Assembly: GCA_947086925.1 (NCBI GenBank)
Contig: CAMUAL010000026.1
Span: forward strand, 1-25,665
Reading direction: 5' to 3'
Length of the DNA stretch: 25,665 bases
DNA from: an uncultured Clostridia bacterium
GTDB taxonomy: Bacteria > Bacillota > Clostridia > Christensenellales > Pumilibacteraceae
Shown piece after piece: positions 15,050 through 22,700 of the stretch. Position 1 is the stretch's first letter. Each line of letters opens with the position of its first letter. The notes beneath the pieces are model-generated. The model made no database searches. It saw only the letters and a list, made by a program, of their open reading frames with translations, and had not been told where the DNA came from. The position numbers and the translations under genes are program-made.

Positions 15050-15136
15050 CTTCCCTACGCGAGTACTAACTCACAGGTTCAAAGGGACCAACGGATTGCA
15101 CCGTTATCTCAGCAGCAGCATAATGCGCGCCCCTAG
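15050..15136 (-). ncRNA. TPP riboswitch (THI element)
   Basis: Read on the minus strand, the conserved aptamer segments appear in order: TAGGGGCGC at the 5' side, GCTGCTGAGATAA with the CTGAGA motif, a small hairpin AACGG-TGCAAT-CCGTT, TCCCTTTGAACCTG with the TGAACCTG motif, and CGCGTAGGGAAG closing the helix. These are the known thiamine pyrophosphate-binding elements. A predicted antiterminator helix links TCCGTTG (15095-15089) in the aptamer to CAACGGA (15008-15002) in the terminator arm. Bound TPP should keep the aptamer hairpin closed, allow the terminator to form and shut thiT off. Confidence 0.95.
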
Positions 15137-15151
15137 CGGTAATACGTTTAT

Positions 15152-15180
15152 AATATAATCGTATCCGTTTTTATTGTCAA
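15152..15180 (-). promoter_or_regulatory. Promoter of the TPP riboswitch-thiT transcript
   Basis: On the minus strand the -35 is consensus TTGACA (15180-15175), the spacer 17 bp and the -10 TATATT (15157-15152). Predicted +1 is about 15145, just ahead of the aptamer. Confidence 0.85.
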
Positions 15181-15219
15181 GTAATTTTGAGCATTTAGTT
15201 AAAGAGGTGACGATTTTTC

Positions 15220-15254
15220 TTGATAAATGCGCGCAAATATGTTAGAATTTTACT
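15220..15254 (+). promoter_or_regulatory. Sigma-A promoter with extended -10, predicted leaderless start
   Basis: The -35 is TTGATA (15220-15225), the spacer 17 bp and the -10 TAGAAT (15243-15248) with TG at 15240-15241. Predicted +1 is 15255, the A of the ATG. No ribosome binding site lies between. The geometry matches the promoter at 2427-2461 base for base in spacing. Confidence 0.75.
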
Positions 15255-16097
15255 ATGACGTACGTTAAGCAAACATTTAAATATATGGTAAAGGCATTTT
15301 GGGTGCCTATGCTTGCATGTTTGCCGGCGGCGATTTTACTCGGTATTTTCACAAAGCCAATGTCGTCGCTTTCGTATTTGGTTAATTATTCGCATACATA
15401 CGTTCGCGGATTCAAAGATATGTTGTGGCTTATAACAAACAAATACGCCACAAAGTATGTTTATCCGCTGATACTTATATTCGTTACGCTTGTTGCGGGA
15501 ACGTCGTTTAGTTTATCCGCCGTGGAAAAGCATTTCCGTTCCGGCAAGCTTATGCTTAAAGAGCCGCTTAAACAGATAAACAATTATATGCTTCCCGTGC
15601 TTGTTACGTTTATACTTTTGTCGCTTATACTTGCACTGTACGGCGCATTGCAAACGGGAATGGTTACGCTTCTGCACTTCATAATAAGCGGCAGGGGGTA
15701 TCCATCGGCTTTGAATCTCGTTATAGCGGGCATATTGAGTCTTGCTTTATTTGTGCTCTCTATGTGGGCGGCATGTTCGTCTATGTATTGGACTCCCATG
15801 ATGGTTATTTACGGATATTCTTTCCGTGATGCCGCCGCCGCGTCGTACAGACTTCTCGACGGTAAAATTTTCAGAACCATGTGCGGACTTTTGGTACCGT
15901 TTTTGATAGTGGCGGTACTTCAAACGGTATTCTCGTTTATAAACAACGTATATGTTTCGGCGGCGCTTGCGGTGTTTTTGTATCTGTTTCTTATTGTGTA
16001 CGTAGTATCTTATGTCATGATTTCCATGTTCGCGCTTTCGGGCATGGAACGCCGCGACGTAAAAACGAAATTCGGAGGAAATACGGGTGGCGTTTAA
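15255..16097 (+). CDS. Six-helix membrane protein, paralogue of the next gene
   Basis: I do not recognise a named family. The 280 residues show six likely membrane helices (about 15-32, 69-88, 111-131, 155-174, 210-229 and 233-262) and no signal peptide. Between helices 4 and 5 is a loop with 'YWTPMMVIYGYSFRDAAAAS' (178-197). It aligns by eye with 'MWAPHAVVRERGIFRSFGYS' in the next protein, so the two look like diverged tandem duplicates. No ATPase or catalytic motif is visible. The promoter places +1 on the ATG, so translation is predicted to be leaderless. The second gene starts 11 bp before this one's stop, suggesting a coupled pair that may form a heteromer. Function unknown; DUF-type integral membrane protein is the safe call. 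Confidence 0.8.
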   Translation: MTYVKQTFKYMVKAFWVPMLACLPAAILLGIFTKPMSSLSYLVNYSHTYVRGFKDMLWLITNKYATKYVYPLILIFVTLVAGTSFSLSAVEKHFRSGKLMLKEPLKQINNYMLPVLVTFILLSLILALYGALQTGMVTLLHFIISGRGYPSALNLVIAGILSLALFVLSMWAACSSMYWTPMMVIYGYSFRDAAAASYRLLDGKIFRTMCGLLVPFLIVAVLQTVFSFINNVYVSAALAVFLYLFLIVYVVSYVMISMFALSGMERRDVKTKFGGNTGGV

Positions 16098-17010
16098 AAA
16101 TGCGTTAAAAATGCTTTTGTCCAAATTTCGCTGTATTTGGGCAATACTGTTGTATCTTTTAATAACTACGGTGGTTATAGTCTGCCTTAGCATACCGTTT
16201 GCAATGCCGGTATTGCGTACATTGCGCGATGACGGCATATTGGCACTTATTACTTCGTTGTTTTCCAATTCGTCCGACGGCTTGACGTTTTCGGCGTGGT
16301 TGGGTAAGCTCGGCGATATTGCTACGGGAATAAAAGACAGCATACTCGGATATATGCCTGCGGCGCTTTCCGCGGGAGCATGGCTTGTATTCGTACTTAT
16401 ATTCGCATACCGTTTTTTGGCGGGACTGTACGAAATACCGCTTATCGATGTTCTCGAAAGCTCTATGTCGTCAAATGCGAAATTCGGATATTGCGGAAGA
16501 TTCATTTCGCGCATAGGTAAATCGTCGTGCTATTCGCTTGTGAAAATTATTTATACCGTGGTTGCCGACGCCGTTATAATAGGAATAATGTTCGCTCTTA
16601 TGCAATTATTCAATATCGCGGTTTTGAAATTCGTTGTTCCGTTTATTTTAATGACGACACTGTTTGTATTGCTCGCATTGCGTTATACCGTTATATCCAT
16701 GTGGGCACCGCATGCCGTGGTTCGCGAGCGCGGAATTTTCCGTTCGTTCGGATATTCGGTTAAAAAGAGTTTTAAAAATTTCGGCAGTATATTTTCCACG
16801 TTTCTGGTGGCGTGGATTCTGATAATAGCGGTAAATATGCTGATAGGAGTATTTACGTTCGGTGCGGGACTTATAATAACCATTCCCGTTTCGGTGCTGT
16901 TTATAAATCTTCTGAACATGGCGATATATTACAATAAAACGGGCAAGCGGTATTATGTGGATTCCACAACTGTGGTAACTCCGCCCGTGCAGAATCAAAC
17001 CGAAGAATAA
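16087..17010 (+). CDS. Six-helix membrane protein, second of a tandem pair
   Basis: Unrecognised 307-residue integral membrane protein with six likely helices (about 17-42, 90-112, 150-175, 178-202, 233-258 and 259-281). The start is GTG at 16087, supported by GGAGGA (16075-16080) 6 nt upstream, and it overlaps the preceding gene by 11 bp. The loop 'MWAPHAVVRERGIFRSFGYS' at 205-224 resembles the matching loop in the upstream protein, and both share hydrophobic spacing after it, so common ancestry is likely. The C-terminus is a short polar tail ('VQNQTEE'). No enzyme motif or transport ATPase is seen. A bidirectional terminator follows 14 bp after the stop and separates it from serA. Confidence 0.8.
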   Translation: MAFKNALKMLLSKFRCIWAILLYLLITTVVIVCLSIPFAMPVLRTLRDDGILALITSLFSNSSDGLTFSAWLGKLGDIATGIKDSILGYMPAALSAGAWLVFVLIFAYRFLAGLYEIPLIDVLESSMSSNAKFGYCGRFISRIGKSSCYSLVKIIYTVVADAVIIGIMFALMQLFNIAVLKFVVPFILMTTLFVLLALRYTVISMWAPHAVVRERGIFRSFGYSVKKSFKNFGSIFSTFLVAWILIIAVNMLIGVFTFGAGLIITIPVSVLFINLLNMAIYYNKTGKRYYVDSTTVVTPPVQNQTEE

Positions 17011-17024
17011 ATGCGTCGAATAAC

Positions 17025-17064
17025 AAAAGAGCGTCGGCTGAAAAAGTCGCGCTCTTTTATTTTG
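17025..17064. terminator. Bidirectional intrinsic terminator
   Basis: AAAAGAGCG (17025-17033) pairs with CGCTCTTTT (17050-17058), followed by a T-rich stretch on the plus strand. The A-run of the left arm supplies the U-run on the minus strand. It lies between the converging six-helix pair and serA. Confidence 0.85.
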
Positions 17065-17089
17065 TATGTTTGACAGTATATAATTGCGT

Positions 17090-18256
17090 TTATTTTATAA
17101 CTCTGACGCGCACAATGTTGTTGAGTTTGCGTATTTTTTCGATTGTGGATTCGCTTGCTTCGTCGTCTAAATCCAAAATGGCGTATGCCATGGTGCCGCC
17201 CGATTGCGAATTGAATGCCGAAATATTTATATTGTCTTTCGCTATTGCGTCGCTTACCGAAGATATTACGTTTTTCACGTTTTTATGGAATATGCAAAGA
17301 CGCATTTTACCCACGCGCGGACTAGTGCATGCGGGATAATTCACCGAGTTGGTTATGTTTCCGTTCTTTATATAGTCCACGATTTCGTGCGCCGCCATTT
17401 TTGCGCAGTTATCCTCGGCTTCTTCGGTGCTTGCGCCCAAGTGTGGTATTGTGATAATGTTTTCCGTACCGAGCAACTCCTCGCAGGGGAAGTCGGTTAT
17501 GTAGCGGTTCAGCTTGCCGCTTTTAACCGCCGCTATAACGGCAGTGTTATCTACGAGTTCGCCGCGCGAGCAGTTTATAAGATTTGCGCCGTCCTTCATG
17601 GTGCGCAGTTCTTTTTCTCCTATTATTCCTTTTGTCGAGGCAAGGTAGGGAATATGGAGAGTTAAAAAGTCGCACTTTGCGAGTAGGGAATTAAGGTCGG
17701 TTTCTTTTTGTACGTTGTGATTCAAGTTCCATGCGGCGTCAATCGATATATAGGGGTCGTAACCTATAACTTGCATTCCGAGTTCTACCGCCGCGTTCGC
17801 AACGAGTCTGCCTATTGCGCCCAAACCCACAACGCCGAGCGTTTTTCCGAGTATTTCGCTACCCGCAAAAGCCTTTTTGCCGCTTTCCACGGCTTTGGGA
17901 ACTTCCGCACCTTTTCCCGCAAGCGTAGACGCCCAGTTTATGCCGTCGGTTATCTTGCGGCAACATAAGAACATTGCGCACAACACAAGTTCTTTAACGG
18001 CGTTGGCGTTTGCTCCGGGGGTATTGAAAACCACAATGCCTTTTTCCGCATATTCCGCAGTGGGTATGTTGTTTACGCCCGCGCCCGCGCGTCCTACGCA
18101 CAACACCGAATCGGGTACGGAATACGCGTGCATATCGAACGAGCGAAGAATTATGGCGTCGGGATTTGCACACTCTTTTACGAGCTGAAAATTTTCGGGG
18201 GCGAAAACGCTGTCTACTACGCTGCTGATTTCGTTAAGTTTAAGCACCTTGGGCAT
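17090..18256 (-). CDS. serA: D-3-phosphoglycerate dehydrogenase with ACT domain
   Basis: A 388-residue NAD-dependent dehydrogenase oxidising 3-phosphoglycerate to 3-phosphohydroxypyruvate, the first step of serine synthesis. The NAD-binding Rossmann loop is 'GVVGLGAIGR' at 141-150. Catalytic residues are Arg231 in 'NCSRGELVD', a Glu near 259-260 and His272 in 'PHLGAST'. The C-terminal ACT domain (about 317-388) is the usual site of serine feedback control. The short catalytic segment 'DFPCEELLGTENIITIPHLG' is the compact form I associate with clostridial SerA. Length fits the short SerA type lacking the ASB domain. AAGGAG lies 9 nt before the ATG and overlaps the serC stop codon; the gap to serC is 13 bp. 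Confidence 0.94.
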   Translation of the reverse strand: MPKVLKLNEISSVVDSVFAPENFQLVKECANPDAIILRSFDMHAYSVPDSVLCVGRAGAGVNNIPTAEYAEKGIVVFNTPGANANAVKELVLCAMFLCCRKITDGINWASTLAGKGAEVPKAVESGKKAFAGSEILGKTLGVVGLGAIGRLVANAAVELGMQVIGYDPYISIDAAWNLNHNVQKETDLNSLLAKCDFLTLHIPYLASTKGIIGEKELRTMKDGANLINCSRGELVDNTAVIAAVKSGKLNRYITDFPCEELLGTENIITIPHLGASTEEAEDNCAKMAAHEIVDYIKNGNITNSVNYPACTSPRVGKMRLCIFHKNVKNVISSVSDAIAKDNINISAFNSQSGGTMAYAILDLDDEASESTIEKIRKLNNIVRVRVIK

Positions 18257-18269
18257 ATTGAATTTCTCC

Positions 18270-19346
18270 TTATTTGTTGTCTTTTTCGAATTTTGCCATA
18301 AAGCTTACGAGTTTTTTGATTCCTTCTACGGGCATTGCGTTGTAAACCGAAGCGCGCATACCTCCTACAAGTCTGTGCCCTTTAAGAGTAAGCAGACCTT
18401 CTTTTGCGGATTCTTCAACAAACTTTTTATCGAGTTCTTCGCTCGGTGAAACAAACGGAATGTTCATGAGCGAGCGGAAAGGCTTTTCTACTCTGTTTGT
18501 ATAAAAATCGGAATTGTCTATAAAGTCGTACAACAGCGCGGCTTTTTCTTCGTTGATTTTCTGTATTGCTTTAACGCCGCCGAGGTCTTTAAGCCATGCA
18601 AACACTTCCGACGCGACGTAAGTAGAAAAACAGGGAGGGGTGTTGTACAAACTTTTTTCTTTAATCTGAGTACTCCATTTCATCATTGTGGGGCAAATGT
18701 CCGCCGCCATGTCTTGCAAATCATTGCGCACTATCACAATGGTAACGCCTGCGGGACCTACGTTTTTCTGTGCGCCCGCATATAGCACGCCGAATTTCGA
18801 AACGTCTATTTCCTGACTTAAAATACATGAAGAAATATCTGCTACAAGGGGGATATTTCCGGTGTCGGGAATCGCGTTATACCTTGTTCCGAAAATAGTG
18901 TTGTTAAAACATATGTGTACGTAGTCGGCGTCGGGGCGGAACATTTCTTTTTTAAGTGCGGGAATGTACGTAAAGTTGCGGTCGGCACTGCTTGCCGTCT
19001 CAACCATATCGCCGTATTTTTTCGCCTCTTTGTATGCCTTGCCCGCAAAGTTGCCCGTAACCACATAATCGGCTTTGCCCGATTTGCGGATGTTTAACGG
19101 GATTGCCTCAAACTGCATGCTTGCGCCGCCCTGTACAAAGATAATGTCGTAGTTTTCGGGAATGTGCATAAGTTCGCGCAAAAGCGATTCGGCGCGGTCG
19201 TTTATCGCCTGATACGGTTTTGAGCGGTGACTCATTTCCATTACCGAAATGCCCGTGCCCTCGTAATCCGTTAAATTATTTTTGACTTTTTCGAGTACGG
19301 CAAGCGGCAACATGCTCGGACCTGCCGAAAAGTTGTAATTTCTCAT
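18270..19346 (-). CDS. serC: Phosphoserine aminotransferase
   Basis: A 358-residue PLP aminotransferase (class V) that converts 3-phosphohydroxypyruvate to phosphoserine, the step after SerA. Motifs: N-terminal 'NYNFSAGPSMLPLAVLE', 'GISVMEMSHRS' near 36-46, 'FVQGGASMQFEAIPLN' near 72-87, and the PLP lysine in 'GVLYAGAQKNVGPAGVT' near 188-204. The open frame extends to 19556, but the family N-terminus starts at 19346, with AGGAG 8 nt upstream and a consensus promoter inside the would-be extension, so 19346 is the start. First gene of serC-serA. No phosphoserine phosphatase is present in the window. Confidence 0.96.
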   Translation of the reverse strand: MRNYNFSAGPSMLPLAVLEKVKNNLTDYEGTGISVMEMSHRSKPYQAINDRAESLLRELMHIPENYDIIFVQGGASMQFEAIPLNIRKSGKADYVVTGNFAGKAYKEAKKYGDMVETASSADRNFTYIPALKKEMFRPDADYVHICFNNTIFGTRYNAIPDTGNIPLVADISSCILSQEIDVSKFGVLYAGAQKNVGPAGVTIVIVRNDLQDMAADICPTMMKWSTQIKEKSLYNTPPCFSTYVASEVFAWLKDLGGVKAIQKINEEKAALLYDFIDNSDFYTNRVEKPFRSLMNIPFVSPSEELDKKFVEESAKEGLLTLKGHRLVGGMRASVYNAMPVEGIKKLVSFMAKFEKDNK

Positions 19347-19382
19347 TGTAAACACTCCTGTAAGCTTTCTTGACATTGCATA

Positions 19383-19426
19383 AATGTTGTTCTTAACATT
19401 ATACATAAATAGTGTATTTAAAGCAA
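19383..19426 (-). promoter_or_regulatory. serC-serA promoter with operator-like inverted repeat
   Basis: On the minus strand the -35 is TTGCTT (19426-19421), the spacer 17 bp and the -10 TATAAT (19403-19398). Predicted +1 is about 19391. AATGTT (19383-19388) and AACATT (19395-19400) form an inverted repeat spanning the start site and touching the -10, a common repressor position. Confidence 0.7.
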
Positions 19427-19506
19427 GCGATTTAACCCGCGCAACATACGAAAATTTACATATAAACACTGTAAAACCGTACGGAATTTTGAAGTTTAAA
19501 AACGGC

Positions 19507-19584
19507 TTTTTTTGAAAAATGGCGTTTTTTTCACTATTCCGATGTAAAAAAATCAAAAAAACCCGTATTTTTCCGTCAAAAAAA
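19507..19584. other. Phased A/T tracts, probable curved DNA
   Basis: Runs of A or T are centred near 19517, 19528, 19549, 19558, 19570 and 19581, close to multiples of the helical repeat, just upstream of the -35 at 19608. No gene is supported here. This fills most of the 362-bp gap between serC and the large membrane-protein gene; the remainder is the two divergent promoters. Confidence 0.5.
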
Positions 19585-19607
19585 TTTTGAATAGCTATCG
19601 GTCATTA

Positions 19608-19636
19608 TTGACTTTAATTAAATTTTGGTTTATACT
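19608..19636 (+). promoter_or_regulatory. Promoter of the large RCC1-like membrane protein gene
   Basis: The -35 is TTGACT (19608-19613), the spacer 17 bp and the -10 TATACT (19631-19636). Predicted +1 is about 19643, with a 66-nt leader. A second TATAAT at 19650-19655 lacks a good -35. Confidence 0.75.
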
Positions 19637-19708
19637 ATTAACAGTACACTATAATTATAGGTGTAATTCCCGATTTTAGCCGAAAACTATCCTTTAAGAG
19701 GTTGTACA

Positions 19709-22700
19709 ATGAATAGCAACGCAAAGAGAAAAAGAATTTGGGCGGTACTCATAAGCGTATTGTTCGTGCTTACCACTGCAATAGGTTTGTTGGGTATGCC
19801 TGTTAAATCATATGCGGCGGGTGAAAGCACGCCGTCGACTCTTAAATTCTGTCAGGTTGCCGCAGGCGAAGATTTTGCCGTTGCTTTAACATACGACGGC
19901 GATTTGTACGGATGGAGCTTGATTCCGAACAAAACAGAGTCGCAAATCAATCGCGAAGGTACAGCCGGAGCCGAAACGCTCGGAGAATATTATCCCACTG
20001 TGCCCAAACGTATAGAAGTAAACTTTACTTACGTATCTTATGAAACCAACGGAAATGTATTGTCTGCGGGCAAGAGCAAGCCGCAAGGCAGTTATCACAT
20101 GGGCGGCGAGGAAAAAATAACACAGATAGTCGCGACGCGTAAGACAGCGGCATTTGTAACGGCAAGCGGTTTGGTTTACACATGGGGTAGCAATAGTACT
20201 ACCGAGCCTACTGTTGAAAATTCGAGCGGCGAAGTTCTCGATAATATAGATTTATTGCTTCACAGCACCGGTGCTGACGAAATATATCCCATAATAACGA
20301 ATCATTACGAGCCGGCAATGATAAATTACTTTTTAAATTCGTCAATAGTGCCGGTTAATGACTATACTTTCGCGTCCAAAGTAGTGGATTTGGTTGCAAG
20401 CGAATATAATTATATTTTGCACTACGAGGATATTAAAAATTTACCGCAAAGCTTTATGTGGGGACAATCCGCATACAATCAGCTTTTGCAAAACAATATT
20501 GCCGATACTTTCGGTAACGTGTTCGGAACGGGAACTACGCCCCACAGAGTTTCTTCGGTTTACACGTCGGAAAGCACTAGCAACGAAACATTCAGATGGG
20601 CGTATCTCGGCGACGGTAACACATATTATATTACGGAAGCGGGTTTGTATGTAAACGGCAAGAACTTTGCCGTAAACGGAGCGGATTTGGGAGCCGCGGG
20701 TTCTTCTATAAGCAATACTCTTATAGCGAGCACCGCAGTGTCAACCGTAAACGGCACCGTGTATCAAACGAGAAGTACGGACGTAACCGTTTCGGGCGCG
20801 ATAACAAATGCGTTTCAGGGATTAGAATTAAGCGGTTTAACAAGTTTGTCTCCTTTAACCAATTCGACGGCAACCTATAAAGATTCGAGCGGTCAAAGCG
20901 TAACCGGACTTACGGTAAACCGCTCGGTATTTTCTGCCGGCGAGGGCTACGGTTATTTGATTAACGGTAGTAGCGGGGCCGCAAGCGGAAGCGTTCTGTT
21001 TTGGGGCGATGCGTCAATAGGACAAGGCGGTACTTCTATAAACGGCACGGCAAACGCGGTACAGACGCTTTTCTCGGGTACCGATTACGTTCAGGTTGTG
21101 GCGGGCAAACGACTTACGGGTGCTCCCATAGTGGAAAAATATGCGTCATCGACTAAGAATGCGGAAGAAAACACCGATAAGTGGAGCGCCGAAAACGTGC
21201 TTAAATCGGGATACGTGGATTCAAACGAGTATTTAAGCGCGGCACTTACGTCTACCGGCGCAGTCAATGTGTTTGGACGCGTAGGGACTCAGAATATTAA
21301 CACTAATGCCGCGAGTGCACTCGGTGCTTATAAAGTAGCGGCAAATTCCGATAACCAAATTGTTTATCTTGCGGGCGGATACGGAAACAATCTGTTTGCA
21401 ATTTCGTCGCTCGGAAAAATTTACAGACTGACCGTAAACAGCGGTTCTCTTACCGCTTATATGTACGACTATTTCTTGGATACCGACGGCGAAGCGATTA
21501 AAAATTGGGCAGTAAATAACACCGCATCGGTAGCTTTCGAAACGGGTTACTACGAAGAAGCGGAAAACAACAAACTTCCTTCTCAGGTTACGGTTTCCTC
21601 AAAAGGGCTTGCCGACGAAAACAAAGTATCCGACAAGAATTATCCCAGCCATACGGATATAAAAACAAATACGAATATAATAGCGCAATCGTATTCGGGA
21701 GATGCTTACCGCATTATACTGCCTAAGTACGATGGTAAAACAATATCGAATGATTTCGATTCGTATAAATATATAACGGCAAATAAATATGTGAAAAACG
21801 GCGAAATATGGGAAAAGCAGGCAACGGCTTTTAATAATAAAGACGCCGATATTCAGGAATTCAGGCTTGCCGGCGGCAATGTTGCGGACAGTACCATAAG
21901 CAATGAGTTGCAATTCTATTGGAGCGACGATAAATCGTTCAGCCACCCGATAGATGCGGAAATGGCGTTCCGTTATTTTAACATAGAGTTCCGTTACAAA
22001 GAGGGTAGCGAGGTGGATTTCGTAATAACGCCTTTGCGCTCGACGGGCAGTCAGTCTATAATTATAAAGTATCTTGTAGGCAGATACGATTCGTTCGAGA
22101 ATTTCGATACAAGCGTAACGAGTGCGGCATACTTCTACGACGTTCAGCAGGTAAGCGTTGAAGTTGCCATACAAAATACCGACCTTACGCCCGTATTCGA
22201 AACTCAGAAAGAATTGGTCGAAGCGGCTTACGGCGTAGAGCAGAAAATGGGTTCTACCGTTCCTTTGCTCGACCCCAACAGCCCCGTGAACAATATATAT
22301 TCGTTGGCGGTTATGGACGTAACAGAAGGGCTCAAAGCGTTCCGCACCAAGTTGAACACTATTTTGGAAAGCACGGGCTTGTCTTTTACCGAAGCCGACG
22401 TGCTTAGTCTTGTTAAAGGTGCCGACAAAGGTTTTCCCGCAAAATCCAAAATTCAGGAAGGTAATTTGTTGTATTACAACAAGTATGCCGATAAGTATTA
22501 CACCGACGTATACGAGCATCTTGCCGATGATATAGACGGTGACATTATACAGCTTACCAACATAAGCAACGCAACGGGAAGCATAATAACCAACACGAGC
22601 GGCGACATTAAAGCTTCGTCGGTTTCTACCGATATTTATGCCAGATACGAAAAACGCGAAGTGGTTCTTAAATTCAGCCTTATCGATTCCAAAGGTAATC

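Noticed and set aside
15226..15267. 13-codon ATG frame after a GAGGTGA sequence near 15205
   Set aside because: The ribosome-like site is too far from this ATG, the frame overlaps the membrane gene's start, and nothing supports a peptide.
15747..16514. 255-codon minus-strand frame opposite the six-helix pair
   Set aside because: It spans two convincing overlapping membrane genes, has no start signals, and shows shadow composition.
19347..19556. Extension of the serC frame by 70 codons upstream
   Set aside because: Consensus promoter and AGGAG site lie inside it, and the SerC family starts at the 19346 ATG.
19650..19655. Second TATAAT before the large membrane protein
   Set aside because: No -35 match at a sensible distance; the TTGACT-17-TATACT promoter just upstream suffices.
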